Positions 6,510 through 14,640 of a DNA stretch of 19,003 nucleotides are shown here, one piece after another. Source of the DNA: an uncultured Oscillospiraceae bacterium (GTDB lineage: Bacteria > Bacillota > Clostridia > Oscillospirales > Acutalibacteraceae); the NCBI GenBank assembly GCA_900540295.1, contig UQFM01000033.1:1-19003 (forward strand), given 5' to 3'. Within the stretch, counting starts at the first letter, position 1. The number at the start of each line of letters is the position of its first letter. The notes beneath the pieces are model-generated. The model saw only the letters and a program-made list of their open reading frames with translations. It made no database searches and was not told the origin of the DNA. The translations under genes and the position numbers were made by a program.

Positions 6510-7343
6510 ATGGCTTTAAAACTGATGTATCTGACCAGTTCGCCGGAAGTTGCCGCAATCGCGGAAAAAAACGGCGTAGATCGGATATTTTTGGATTTGG
6601 AACTGCGCGGCAAGGAACTGCGGCAGGCAAATATGGATACCGTCATATCACATAACAGTTTTCAGGATGTGCGCCCTTTGCGCGAGGCTTTACAGAAAGC
6701 GGAACTTTTGGTGCGTATCAATTCTGTGTATGAAGGGACACAGGAAGAGGTAGACCGTGTGATTCGGGACGGCGCGGATATTGTAATGCTGCCGTATTTT
6801 AAAACAGTCAATGAAGTAGAGACGTTTATACACGCTGTGGACGGCCGTGCAAAAACCTGTCTGCTTTGTGAAACGCCCGAAGCGGCAGAGCATATTGAAG
6901 AAATTTTATCGGTGTCGGGGATTGACGAGGTGCATATCGGCATTAATGATTTGCATCTCGGGTATCATCGGCATTTCATGTTTGAGTTGGTGGCAGACGG
7001 CACGGTGGAAAAGCTTTGCACGGCTTTCCGACGCCACGGTCTGCTTTACGGTTTCGGCGGGGTGGCGCGTGTCGGCGAAGGCGCATTGCCTGCGGAGTAT
7101 GTACTCGGCGAGCATTACCGTCTCGGTTCACAAATGGTTATTTTATCCCGTGCGTTTTGCAATGCCGATAAAATTACGGATTTAGAAGAGATGGACGCGC
7201 GTTTCAAAAGCGGCATTGCGGATATTCGTCGGTGCGAAGCAGAGCTTGCAACGGCAGATGCGGCATTTTTAGCGGAAAATCACAGGCTTGTACAGGAAAA
7301 GGTTGCCGAGATTGTAAAAGAAATGCAGACAGCAAAGTGCTGA
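6510..7343 (+). CDS. HpcH/HpaI aldolase/citrate lyase family protein
   Basis: A predicted cytoplasmic carbon-carbon lyase with a TIM barrel, 277 residues, six bases after the phosphoglycosyl transferase gene. Seen: VDRIFLDLE (23-31), LVRINS (67-72), DGADIVMLPYFKTVNE (87-102), CETPEA with a likely metal-binding Glu121, and IGINDLHLG, where Asp147 fits the second metal ligand of the family. Such enzymes usually add pyruvate or acetyl-CoA-derived units to aldehydes, or do the reverse. Its presence in a polysaccharide locus suggests that it makes an unusual acid component, but the substrate cannot be read from the sequence. The C-terminal 60 residues are an Ala/Glu-rich helical extension. Confidence 0.75.
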   Translation: MALKLMYLTSSPEVAAIAEKNGVDRIFLDLELRGKELRQANMDTVISHNSFQDVRPLREALQKAELLVRINSVYEGTQEEVDRVIRDGADIVMLPYFKTVNEVETFIHAVDGRAKTCLLCETPEAAEHIEEILSVSGIDEVHIGINDLHLGYHRHFMFELVADGTVEKLCTAFRRHGLLYGFGGVARVGEGALPAEYVLGEHYRLGSQMVILSRAFCNADKITDLEEMDARFKSGIADIRRCEAELATADAAFLAENHRLVQEKVAEIVKEMQTAKC

Positions 7344-7380
7344 CCCCTATTTTTAGTTTAATGACGGGAGAGAAATTTTT

Positions 7381-8364
7381 ATGATTTTCTTTGTCACCGT
7401 ACTTCGGGCATTGGCCGCCATGATTATCACAAACGCCCATTATGTCGGTGTGTATCCGACGGACTTGATTGCAAACGGCGGGCTTTTGGGTGATGTTATC
7501 TTTTTTGCCGTATCGGGTTTTTGTCTCGCCAATCCGAAACTCGGATTTTTTCGCTGGTACGGTAAACGCATCTCACGCATTTATCCGCAGGTGTGGCTGA
7601 TTACCCTTTTATATGCGCTGATCGGTATTTTTTCTTTTGCGGAGTCGGGCGTATTCGGGTTACTGGTTTATCCGACCAATTATCATTTTGTCGCATCCAT
7701 AATGGCGCTGTATATACCGTTTTATTTTGTATCCAAGTACCTTCTGACGCGCGAAACAGACGGGCGGCGCTGGCTGTGGATTTTGTTTGCCGCTGTGCTG
7801 GCGGCGCAGTTGGCGGTATATATTTTTGCGGTGGATAAAACCGTCTATACGGTGGATACCGTCCGAAAACCGTTTATTCGGTTTTTGTTTGCAGTCGCGA
7901 TGCTGATCGGTGTATATTTTCGGATGTATCTTCCGAAATACCGCAATAAAAACCGCGTTATAAATTGGATTGTATTGGTTTGTCTGCTGCCCGTATATTT
8001 CGTCAGCAAAATTGCCTTTTCAAAATATGCGGCGTTCAGCAATTTTCAGATTTTGAATCAATACATTTTGCTTCTGCTTTTGTGGTTCGTATTTCGGTGC
8101 TTTGCGGGTATTGACGGCCGTTTGGAACACCTGCCGCAGTGGGTAAAGAAGATTATAGGGTTTATTTCGGAAATCACACTGGAAATATATATCGTGCAAA
8201 TCGGTATTATTCCTTTCTTTGCAAAGCTTGTACCGTTTCCGCTGAATTGGATTGTTTTAACCTCGGTAATTGTCGGCGGTGCATTTTTACTGCATTTTGT
8301 GACCAAGCAGTTGGTAAACGGCTCTGTATATTTGATACAGAAGGTCAGAAAGCAGATTCGGTAA
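7381..8364 (+). CDS. Membrane acyltransferase (acyltransferase 3 family)
   Basis: An integral membrane protein of 327 residues with about nine or ten hydrophobic segments. The family moves acetyl or similar acyl groups across the membrane onto surface sugars. Seen: RALAAMIITNAHY at the N-terminus, with His20 at the usual place of the conserved family histidine, FFAVSGFCLA (41-50), and the basic loop YGKRISRIYPQVW with Arg63 and Arg66. The start at 7381 has GGGAGAG upstream. It probably decorates the polysaccharide. The acyl group and acceptor are unknown. Confidence 0.85.
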   Translation: MIFFVTVLRALAAMIITNAHYVGVYPTDLIANGGLLGDVIFFAVSGFCLANPKLGFFRWYGKRISRIYPQVWLITLLYALIGIFSFAESGVFGLLVYPTNYHFVASIMALYIPFYFVSKYLLTRETDGRRWLWILFAAVLAAQLAVYIFAVDKTVYTVDTVRKPFIRFLFAVAMLIGVYFRMYLPKYRNKNRVINWIVLVCLLPVYFVSKIAFSKYAAFSNFQILNQYILLLLLWFVFRCFAGIDGRLEHLPQWVKKIIGFISEITLEIYIVQIGIIPFFAKLVPFPLNWIVLTSVIVGGAFLLHFVTKQLVNGSVYLIQKVRKQIR

Positions 8365-8450
8365 AAAATTCGGAAAGGTAAGATACCGTGCACAGGCGCA
8401 GGTTTTATAAAAGCTGCTTTGTGTGAAAACCGTATCATGTGGTGATGAAA

Positions 8451-9365
8451 ATGAATCTGCTTTTAACGGGTGCGTTTGCATACACCGAAGCGCAGAAAGA
8501 ACAGTTAAAATCCCTCGGCGCAGAGATTACCTTTGTGCAGGACGAGCGTGAACAGCTCACAATCGATGTGTCACAGTTTGACGCGGTGGTGTGCAACGGT
8601 CTGTTTTTGCAAAACGATATTACGGCATTCAAAAGTCTTCGTTTTATTCAGGCGACCAGTGCGGGGCTGGACCGCATGCCGCTGGAGTATATAAAAGAAA
8701 ACGGGATTGTATTGCGCAATGCACGCGGTGTGTACAGCGTGCCGATGGCTGAATTTGCCGTCAGCGGCGTACTCTCTTTGTATAAACACACAGTGCGGTT
8801 TTTGAAGAATCAGGAAACGCACGCATGGGTAAAGGACAGAGGGGTGCGTGAGCTTGCGGGCGATACGGTGCTGATTGTCGGCTGCGGGTCGGTTGGTACG
8901 GAATGTGCAAAGCGTTTCAAAGCATTTGATATGCGCGTTTTGGCGGCGGATATTTGCCGCCCGACGGCGGACTGCTACGACGGTTACTTCCCGATGGATG
9001 CGCTTTCCGAAGCGCTTTCGGCGGCGGATGTTGTGGTCTTGACCCTGCCGCTGACAGAAGAAACACGCGGCATGTTTGGCAAGACTTTGTTCGCCCGATG
9101 CAAATCGGATGCCATCTTAGTGAATTTGGCGCGCGGCGCAGTGGTCTGCGAAGCGGATTTAGCCGATGCTTTGCAAAGCGGTCTGCTCGGCGGTGCGGTG
9201 CTGGATGTATTTGAAATCGAACCTCTGCCGCAGGACAGTCCTTTGTGGGAAATGGAAAATGTGCTCGTCACACCGCACAACTCTTTTGTATCCCCGAAAA
9301 ACAGCGAACGGCTGTTTCAGTGCATTTATGAGAACTTGAAAGCTTTTTCGGAGTGTAACGGATGA
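8451..9365 (+). CDS. D-isomer-specific 2-hydroxyacid dehydrogenase
   Basis: An NAD(P)-dependent oxidoreductase of 304 residues that interconverts 2-oxo acids and D-2-hydroxy acids. Seen: the nucleotide-binding GCGSVG (144-149), the catalytic Arg228 in NLARGAVV, Glu257 in DVFEIEPLP and His276 in TPHNSF, so the catalytic set is complete. The start at 8451 follows GGTGAT; in-frame alternatives at 8439, 8442 and 8445 add two to four residues. The stop overlaps the next start by four bases (ATGA). Together with the aldolase at 6510 it suggests formation of a hydroxyacid building block. It could instead serve general metabolism. Confidence 0.85.
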   Translation: MNLLLTGAFAYTEAQKEQLKSLGAEITFVQDEREQLTIDVSQFDAVVCNGLFLQNDITAFKSLRFIQATSAGLDRMPLEYIKENGIVLRNARGVYSVPMAEFAVSGVLSLYKHTVRFLKNQETHAWVKDRGVRELAGDTVLIVGCGSVGTECAKRFKAFDMRVLAADICRPTADCYDGYFPMDALSEALSAADVVVLTLPLTEETRGMFGKTLFARCKSDAILVNLARGAVVCEADLADALQSGLLGGAVLDVFEIEPLPQDSPLWEMENVLVTPHNSFVSPKNSERLFQCIYENLKAFSECNG

Positions 9366-10462
9366 ACGGAAAAACGATATTAATTTTAGTAAATAAACAG
9401 ACCACGGTCATCAACTTTCGTTTAGAAGTCGTTGCCGCTTTGGTGAAGTCCGGGTACAGTGTACATGTCTCTGTGCCCGAGGGCGACAGACTCGGGGAAA
9501 TTGAAGCCGTCGGTGCAAATGTTATCAAAACCGATGTGGCGCGGCACGGTACGAATCCGCTGGAGGACTTTCGGCTGATGCTCCAATACCGAAAGCTGAT
9601 TCGGGAAATCCGTCCCGATTTGGTACTGACCTATACCATTAAGCCGAACATTTACGGCGGTATGGCAAGCGCACTTTGCGGCGTGCCGTATATTGCAAAT
9701 ATCACGGGACTCGGTACGGCGGTGGAAAACGGCGGACTGATGCAGAAATTAACGCTGTTCCTTTACAAATTGGGTCTGCGCAAAGCCAAAAAGGTCTTTT
9801 TTCAAAATACCGAAAACCGCCGCTTTTTTGAAACGCATAAAATTGCATGCGGCAAGCACGATTCCCTGCCCGGGTCGGGTGTAAATCTTACGAAATTTCA
9901 GCTTCTTCCATATCCGCAGGGCGATACGGTAGAATTTGGCTTTGTCTCCCGCATTATGAAAGAGAAAGGTATTGTGCAATATATAGATACCGCCAAAGCC
10001 ATTCGCGAAAAATACCCGAACACGCGTTTTCACGTGGTCGGTTTCGGCGAGCCGGAATACGAGGAACAGATGCGTCGGTTGGACACAGAGGGCGTGCTTG
10101 TGTTCCACGGGCTGTCGAACGATGTGCGCAAAGAAATTCAGAATTTTCACTGCGTGATTCATCCGACCTTTTATCCCGAAGGCATGTCCAATGTACTTTT
10201 GGAGAGCGCCGCAAGCGGCAGACCGATTATTTCCACCGACCGTTTCGGCTGTCGGGAAGCGATTGACGACGGCGTAAACGGCTTTATTGTGCGTGAGCGC
10301 GACAGTGCGGATTTAATCGAGAAAACCGAAAGATTTTTACAGCTCACCCCCCAAGAACGGGAAGAAATGGGCAAGCGCGGGCGCGAAAAGATGGAGCGGG
10401 AGTTTGACCGCAATATCGTCGTGCAGAAATATTTGGACGCCGCCGCAGAATATACGGTATAA
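9362..10462 (+). CDS. Glycosyltransferase family 4
   Basis: A GT-B fold glycosyltransferase of 366 residues that adds a sugar to the growing lipid-linked repeat unit on the cytoplasmic face. Seen: the N-terminal domain with VNKQTTVINFR and LTYTIKPNIYGG, the latter typical of CapM/PglA-like enzymes, and the C-terminal donor site around residues 265-295 with PEGMSNVLLESAASG (E-x7-E) followed by IISTDRFGCREAIDDG. It is translationally coupled to the dehydrogenase gene by a four-base overlap. Donor and acceptor sugars cannot be told. Family members often use GalNAc, GlcNAc or uronic acids. Confidence 0.9.
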   Translation: MNGKTILILVNKQTTVINFRLEVVAALVKSGYSVHVSVPEGDRLGEIEAVGANVIKTDVARHGTNPLEDFRLMLQYRKLIREIRPDLVLTYTIKPNIYGGMASALCGVPYIANITGLGTAVENGGLMQKLTLFLYKLGLRKAKKVFFQNTENRRFFETHKIACGKHDSLPGSGVNLTKFQLLPYPQGDTVEFGFVSRIMKEKGIVQYIDTAKAIREKYPNTRFHVVGFGEPEYEEQMRRLDTEGVLVFHGLSNDVRKEIQNFHCVIHPTFYPEGMSNVLLESAASGRPIISTDRFGCREAIDDGVNGFIVRERDSADLIEKTERFLQLTPQEREEMGKRGREKMEREFDRNIVVQKYLDAAAEYTV

Positions 10463-10488
10463 GAACGGCGCAAAAGGAGAAACAACGA

Positions 10489-11529
10489 ATGACTGACGTA
10501 AAAGGACGCAAAATACTTGTAACGGGTGCGGCAGGGTTTATCGGCGCGAATTTGGCAGAACGCCTTTTAAACGAGGGCGCGCAGGTGGTCGGTATTGACA
10601 ATATGAATGATTATTATGATGTCCGCCTGAAAGAGGAACGTCTGTCGAAGCTTCGCGGATTTGAGAATTTCCGCTTTGTGCGCGGGGATATTGCAGATAA
10701 GGTGCAAATTGACGCACTGTTCCATGAAGAATCATTTTCCGTGGTTGTCAATTTGGCGGCGCAGGCGGGCGTGCGGTTTTCGATTCAGAACCCCGATGCG
10801 TATGTGCAGTCCAATCTGATTGGCTTTTATAATATCTTGGAAGCCTGCCGTCATTACCCCGTGGAGCATTTGGTGTATGCGTCCAGCTCTTCGGTGTACG
10901 GCTCCAACAAAAAAGTACCGTATTCTACGGACGATAAGGTGGACAACCCCGTAAGCCTTTACGCGGCAACCAAAAAGTCCAATGAGCTGATGGCGCACGC
11001 GTACAGCAAGCTGTATAATATTCCGTCCACGGGCTTGCGCTTTTTTACGGTATACGGTCCGTGCGGCAGACCCGATATGGCATATTTCGGGTTTACCGAT
11101 AAACTGCTGGCGGGCAAGACGATTGAGATTTTCAACTACGGCAACTGCAAGCGCGACTTTACCTATGTGGATGATATTGTTGAGGGCGTGTATCGTGTGA
11201 TGCTCGCGCCCCCCGAGAAGAAAAACGGTGAGGACGGGCTTCCCGTGCCGCCGTACCGCGTGTATAACATCGGCAACAGCCATCCCGAAAATCTATTGGA
11301 GTTTGTCGATATTTTACAGCAGGAGCTGGTGCGCGCAGGCGTACTGCCTGAGGATTACGATTTTGAAGCACATAAAAAGCTGGTGCCGATGCAGCCGGGT
11401 GATGTGCCTGTAACCTATGCGGACACAACCCCCTTAGAGCGCGACTTCGGGTTCCGTCCGAATACATCCCTGCGCGAGGGTCTGCGCCGCTTTGCCGAGT
11501 GGTATAAAGCGTTTTATATGGCAGAATAA
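10489..11529 (+). CDS. UDP-glucuronate 4-epimerase
   Basis: A cytoplasmic extended short-chain dehydrogenase of 346 residues that interconverts UDP-GlcA and UDP-GalA. Seen: GAAGFIG (13-19) for NAD, NDYYDVRLKEERL (40-52), which is characteristic of UDP-glucuronate 4-epimerases (Cap1J/LpsL type), SSSSVYG (132-138), the catalytic Tyr158-xxx-Lys162 in YAATK, and RDFTYVDDIVEG. AAAAGGAG precedes the start. The next gene makes UDP-GlcA, its likely substrate, so GalA is a probable component of the polymer. Other NAD-dependent sugar epimerases are less likely because of the YYDVRLK motif. Confidence 0.88.
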   Translation: MTDVKGRKILVTGAAGFIGANLAERLLNEGAQVVGIDNMNDYYDVRLKEERLSKLRGFENFRFVRGDIADKVQIDALFHEESFSVVVNLAAQAGVRFSIQNPDAYVQSNLIGFYNILEACRHYPVEHLVYASSSSVYGSNKKVPYSTDDKVDNPVSLYAATKKSNELMAHAYSKLYNIPSTGLRFFTVYGPCGRPDMAYFGFTDKLLAGKTIEIFNYGNCKRDFTYVDDIVEGVYRVMLAPPEKKNGEDGLPVPPYRVYNIGNSHPENLLEFVDILQQELVRAGVLPEDYDFEAHKKLVPMQPGDVPVTYADTTPLERDFGFRPNTSLREGLRRFAEWYKAFYMAE

Positions 11530-11543
11530 ATTTCATAATACAG

Positions 11544-11598
11544 TTGTAGGGGTCGGCATCCTTGACGACCCGCGGGCGCGCAATGCGCGCCCCTACAA
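11544..11598. repeat. Palindromic intergenic repeat with TTGTAGGGG/CCCCTACAA ends
   Basis: A 55-base element bounded by perfect 9-base inverted ends (11544-11552 and 11590-11598). Inside are two strong hairpins: GGGTCG with CGACCC (11550-11571) and GGGCGCGCA with TGCGCGCCC (11574-11592). It fills most of the 104-base gap between the epimerase and dehydrogenase genes. Its form is that of a REP/BIME-like or miniature mobile element, and similar GTAGGGG...CCCCTAC units are, as I recall, widespread in Oscillospirales genomes. It could protect or attenuate the mRNA at this internal junction. Confidence 0.65.
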
Positions 11599-11633
11599 AA
11601 ATCGCGCAATAAAAAATGAAATGGGGAAGAAAA

Positions 11634-12818
11634 ATGAAAATTGCTGTGGCAGGTATCGGTTATGTCGGGCTTTCCAATGCGGTACTGCTGTCGCAGTACC
11701 ACGATGTAACGGCTCTGGATATCGTGCCTGAACGTGCGGAACTGCTGAATAAAAAGATTTCCCCGATTGTCGATAAAGAAATATCCGTATATTTACAGAA
11801 AAAAGCCTTGCGTCTTACGGCAACCACAGACAACCGCGAAGCGTTCCGAGATGCGGACTTTGTCATTATCGCCACGCCGACGAATTACGACCCCGAAAAA
11901 AGTTATTTTGACACATCCTCTGTGGAATCGGTTATCGAAGCGGTTTTGGAAATCAACCCGTCGGCAATTATGGTGATTAAATCCACCGTGCCCGTGGGAT
12001 ACACCAAATCGATTTGTGAAAAATATAACTGTGAAAATATATTTTTCTCACCTGAATTTTTGCGCGAGGGCAAAGCGCTGTATGACAACCTGCATCCCAG
12101 CCGCATTATTGCGGGTGTGGCGGGGGATTCCCCGAAAATGCGGGAAGCCGCCGAAACCTTTATTTCCTTGCTCCGCGATGCGGCAGAGGATGAAAACGTC
12201 CCCACGCTTTTGATGCAGTCCACCGAAGCGGAAGCGGTCAAGCTGTTTGCCAATACCTATTTGGCGCTACGTGTGGCATATTTTAATGAATTAGACACTT
12301 ACGCCGAAATGCGCGGACTTCGCACACAGTCCATTATTGAGGGCGTCGGGTTGGACCCGCGTATCGGCACGCATTATAACAATCCGTCTTTCGGCTACGG
12401 CGGGTACTGTCTGCCGAAGGATACCAAACAACTGCTTGCAAATTACAACGATATTCCGAACAATATTATTTCTGCGATTGTGGACGCCAACCGCACGCGC
12501 AAGGATTTTATTGCAGACCGCATTATTGAAAAGCATCCGAATGTGGTCGGCGTGTACCGACTGACCATGAAGTCAGACAGCGACAATTTCCGTCAGTCTG
12601 CCATTCAGGGCGTCATGAAACGCATTAAGGCAAAAGGCATTGAAGTGGTGGTTTACGAACCGGCGCTTCAGGAAGAACGGTTTTACAACAGCCGCGTGAT
12701 TCGCGATTTAGACGAATTTAAAGCGATAAGCGATGTGATTCTTGCCAACCGTTACCATGCGGATATTGCGGATGTGCTGGAGAAGGTTTACACAAGAGAT
12801 TTGTTTTTCAGAGATTAA
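11634..12818 (+). CDS. ugd: UDP-glucose 6-dehydrogenase (UDP-Glc/GDP-Man dehydrogenase family)
   Basis: An NAD-dependent enzyme that oxidises UDP-glucose twice to UDP-GlcA. It has 394 residues, the length of the short HasB-like form. Seen: GIGYVGLSN (7-15) for NAD, STVPVGYT (117-124), FSPEFLREGKALYDNLHPSR (138-157 region), EAVKLFANTYLALRVAYFNE with the structural and catalytic Lys203, and YGGYCLPKD with the catalytic Cys259. The start at 11634 has GGGGAAG upstream and gives the usual MKIAVAGIGYVG opening. It supplies the epimerase encoded just upstream. A UDP-N-acetylhexosamine dehydrogenase is less likely given the length and motifs. Confidence 0.92.
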   Translation: MKIAVAGIGYVGLSNAVLLSQYHDVTALDIVPERAELLNKKISPIVDKEISVYLQKKALRLTATTDNREAFRDADFVIIATPTNYDPEKSYFDTSSVESVIEAVLEINPSAIMVIKSTVPVGYTKSICEKYNCENIFFSPEFLREGKALYDNLHPSRIIAGVAGDSPKMREAAETFISLLRDAAEDENVPTLLMQSTEAEAVKLFANTYLALRVAYFNELDTYAEMRGLRTQSIIEGVGLDPRIGTHYNNPSFGYGGYCLPKDTKQLLANYNDIPNNIISAIVDANRTRKDFIADRIIEKHPNVVGVYRLTMKSDSDNFRQSAIQGVMKRIKAKGIEVVVYEPALQEERFYNSRVIRDLDEFKAISDVILANRYHADIADVLEKVYTRDLFFRD

Positions 12819-12822
12819 ACCA

Positions 12823-12889
12823 TAAGCCGAGGAGAGTGGAACCCAATATGGTTTAAAACGGTATATTGTATTCGACTCCCCTCAGCTTA
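12823..12889. repeat. Imperfect 27-base inverted repeat between two genes
   Basis: Bases 12823-12849 (TAAGCCGAGGAGAGTGG...) and 12863-12889 (...GACTCCCCTCAGCTTA) are inverted copies that match at 22 of 27 positions, with a 13-base AT-rich loop. The element starts five bases after the dehydrogenase stop and ends 21 bases before the kinase start. No T-run follows, so it is not a standard terminator. It may be a small mobile-element remnant or an mRNA structure that changes expression within the operon. Confidence 0.65.
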
Positions 12890-12910
12890 AATAGTGGATG
12901 TGTGAAAAAG

Positions 12911-14041
12911 ATGAATGAGAAAACCGCATACTGCCCATACCGCATATGCCCCTTAGGCGCGCACAGCGACCATCAGTTCGGTAAAATCACGGGCTTTGCC
13001 ATTGACAAGGGTGTACGAATTTTCTATACTGTTTGCGCAGAACCTTCGGTGCGCATGCGCTCCCGAAACTTTCCGAACGCAGTGGAATTTCCGCTGAACA
13101 GCCCCATGCAGAAGGCAGGGGATTGGGCGGATTACATACGCGGCGCGGCATTGGCGCTGTCTGAAAAATATACCTTGACGCACGGCATTGACGGGGAGAT
13201 TGCAGGGGAACTGCCCATTGGCGGGCTGTCCTCTTCGGCGGCAGTCATCATCGCGTTTTTATCGGCGCTTTGCGACGCAAACGAAATCGCCTTGGAAAAA
13301 AGCGAAATGATTCGGATTGCACAGCTTGCGGAAAATGCGTTTGTCGGTGTGAAATGCGGTACGCTCGACCAGTCGTGCGAGGTGTACAGCCGAAAAGACC
13401 ATTTGCTGTATCTTGACACCTTAGACGGCTCTTTTGTGCGCATTCCGCAAAATCAGAATATGCCGCCTTACGAAATCGCTGTATTTTTCAGCGGACTTTC
13501 CCGTACGTTGGTCGGCAGTAAATTTAATATGCGTGTGGATGAAATGAAATCCGCCGCATACGCCCTAATGGCATATGCGGGCATGGAATACGGTAAATTT
13601 GAAGAAGCGAGACTGCGGCATGTGCCGTATGAGGTCTATGCACAATATAAGGACCGTCTGCCTTTGCCGTTTCAAAAACGTGCCGAGCATTTTTACACGG
13701 AATTCCGCCGTGTGGAACAAGGCGCAAAAGCGTGGAAAAACGGCGACCTTGCCGCGTTCGGTCAGCTGATTTTTGAAAGCGGTCGGTCCTCAATTGAAAA
13801 TTATGAAACGGGCTCGCCTGAGCTCATTAAACTGTATGAGATTATGAGCGAGACGGACGGCATCTACGGCGGACGTTTCAGCGGCGCAGGCTTTAAGGGC
13901 TGTTCCATGGCGCTTATAGACCCCAAAAAGCGAGAGGCAATCGCCGAAACCGTGCGCGAACGGTATTTGCAGGCGTTCCCGCATCTGCGTGAGAGCTTTT
14001 CCGTCCATTTCTGCAAAAGCGCCGACGGCGCGAAGTTTTGA
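12911..14041 (+). CDS. GHMP kinase, galacturonokinase-like
   Basis: A cytoplasmic sugar kinase of 376 residues in the galactokinase branch of the GHMP family. Seen: the sugar-binding motif PYRICPLGAHSDHQFG (9-24), the ATP loop PIGGLSSSAA (102-111), the catalytic-base motif GTLDQ with Asp153, and GAGFKGCS near the C-terminus. In true galactokinases the first motif reads GRxNLIGEHTDYN. The PYRICPLGAHxDHQ form is what I recall from plant galacturonokinase, which makes GalA-1-phosphate. In a locus that also makes UDP-GalA this reading is attractive, although a UDP-sugar pyrophosphorylase is not in the window. The ribosome binding site is weak; a TTG at 12866 would fall inside the inverted repeat, and a GTG at 12902 is possible. 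Confidence 0.78.
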   Translation: MNEKTAYCPYRICPLGAHSDHQFGKITGFAIDKGVRIFYTVCAEPSVRMRSRNFPNAVEFPLNSPMQKAGDWADYIRGAALALSEKYTLTHGIDGEIAGELPIGGLSSSAAVIIAFLSALCDANEIALEKSEMIRIAQLAENAFVGVKCGTLDQSCEVYSRKDHLLYLDTLDGSFVRIPQNQNMPPYEIAVFFSGLSRTLVGSKFNMRVDEMKSAAYALMAYAGMEYGKFEEARLRHVPYEVYAQYKDRLPLPFQKRAEHFYTEFRRVEQGAKAWKNGDLAAFGQLIFESGRSSIENYETGSPELIKLYEIMSETDGIYGGRFSGAGFKGCSMALIDPKKREAIAETVRERYLQAFPHLRESFSVHFCKSADGAKF

Positions 14042-14064
14042 TTTTATAAAGGGAGCGTAAATTT

Positions 14065-14637
14065 ATGGCACAAAGCGGCAGAGAAAGATTTGCCAAAGCG
14101 AAACCGATTTTAAATGTGCTTGCTAAATTTTATCGGCTGTTTCCAATGGGCATACGCAAAAAACTGTTTTTACATTACAGAAATAAAAAAGGTACATTAG
14201 GTATAGTATTGCGGTATGTGCTTCTTTCCTCTATCGCAAAAGACTGCGGAGATAATGTAGGCGTGCGGGAGGATTGTTATATTTTAAGTCCGCAGGGATT
14301 AACTGTCGGCCATAATGTCAGCATTCATCCGATGTGTTATATAGACGCAACGGGGGAGGTCGAAATCGGCGACGATGTGTCTATTGCGCACGATGTGACG
14401 ATTCTGTCAACAAGCCACAGGTTTGATTCTCCCGATATACCGATTAAATACAGTGGAATGGACAATCAAAAAACCGTAATCAGCAATAATGTTTGGATTG
14501 GGGCTAAGGCTGTTATTTTATGCGGGAATACAATCGGAAGCGGTTCTGTAATTGCGGCGGGTGCTGTGGTAACCCATGATGTACCGCCGAATACCGTTGT
14601 GGCGGGAGTACCTGCTGTTCCGATTAAGACGAGGTAA
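14065..14637 (+). CDS. Hexapeptide-repeat O-acetyltransferase
   Basis: A trimeric left-handed beta-helix acyltransferase of 190 residues (WbbJ/LacA type) that acetylates a sugar using acetyl-CoA. Seen: hexapeptide repeats from about residue 60 to 180 (for example IGDDVSIAHDVTI, VWIGAKAVILCG, IGSGSVIAAGAVV) and the likely catalytic His118 in STSHRF. The end, NTVVAGVPAVPIKTR, is the usual closing of the family. The first 55 residues are basic and helical and may associate with the membrane. GGGAG precedes the start. From this gene onward the DNA is clearly more AT-rich than in the genes before. Confidence 0.9.
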   Translation: MAQSGRERFAKAKPILNVLAKFYRLFPMGIRKKLFLHYRNKKGTLGIVLRYVLLSSIAKDCGDNVGVREDCYILSPQGLTVGHNVSIHPMCYIDATGEVEIGDDVSIAHDVTILSTSHRFDSPDIPIKYSGMDNQKTVISNNVWIGAKAVILCGNTIGSGSVIAAGAVVTHDVPPNTVVAGVPAVPIKTR

Positions 14638-14640
14638 TAC

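Noticed and set aside
10732..11283. Long antisense frame (183 codons) opposite the epimerase gene
   Set aside because: It mirrors a GC-rich coding region, has no ribosome binding site, and its product has no recognisable motif.
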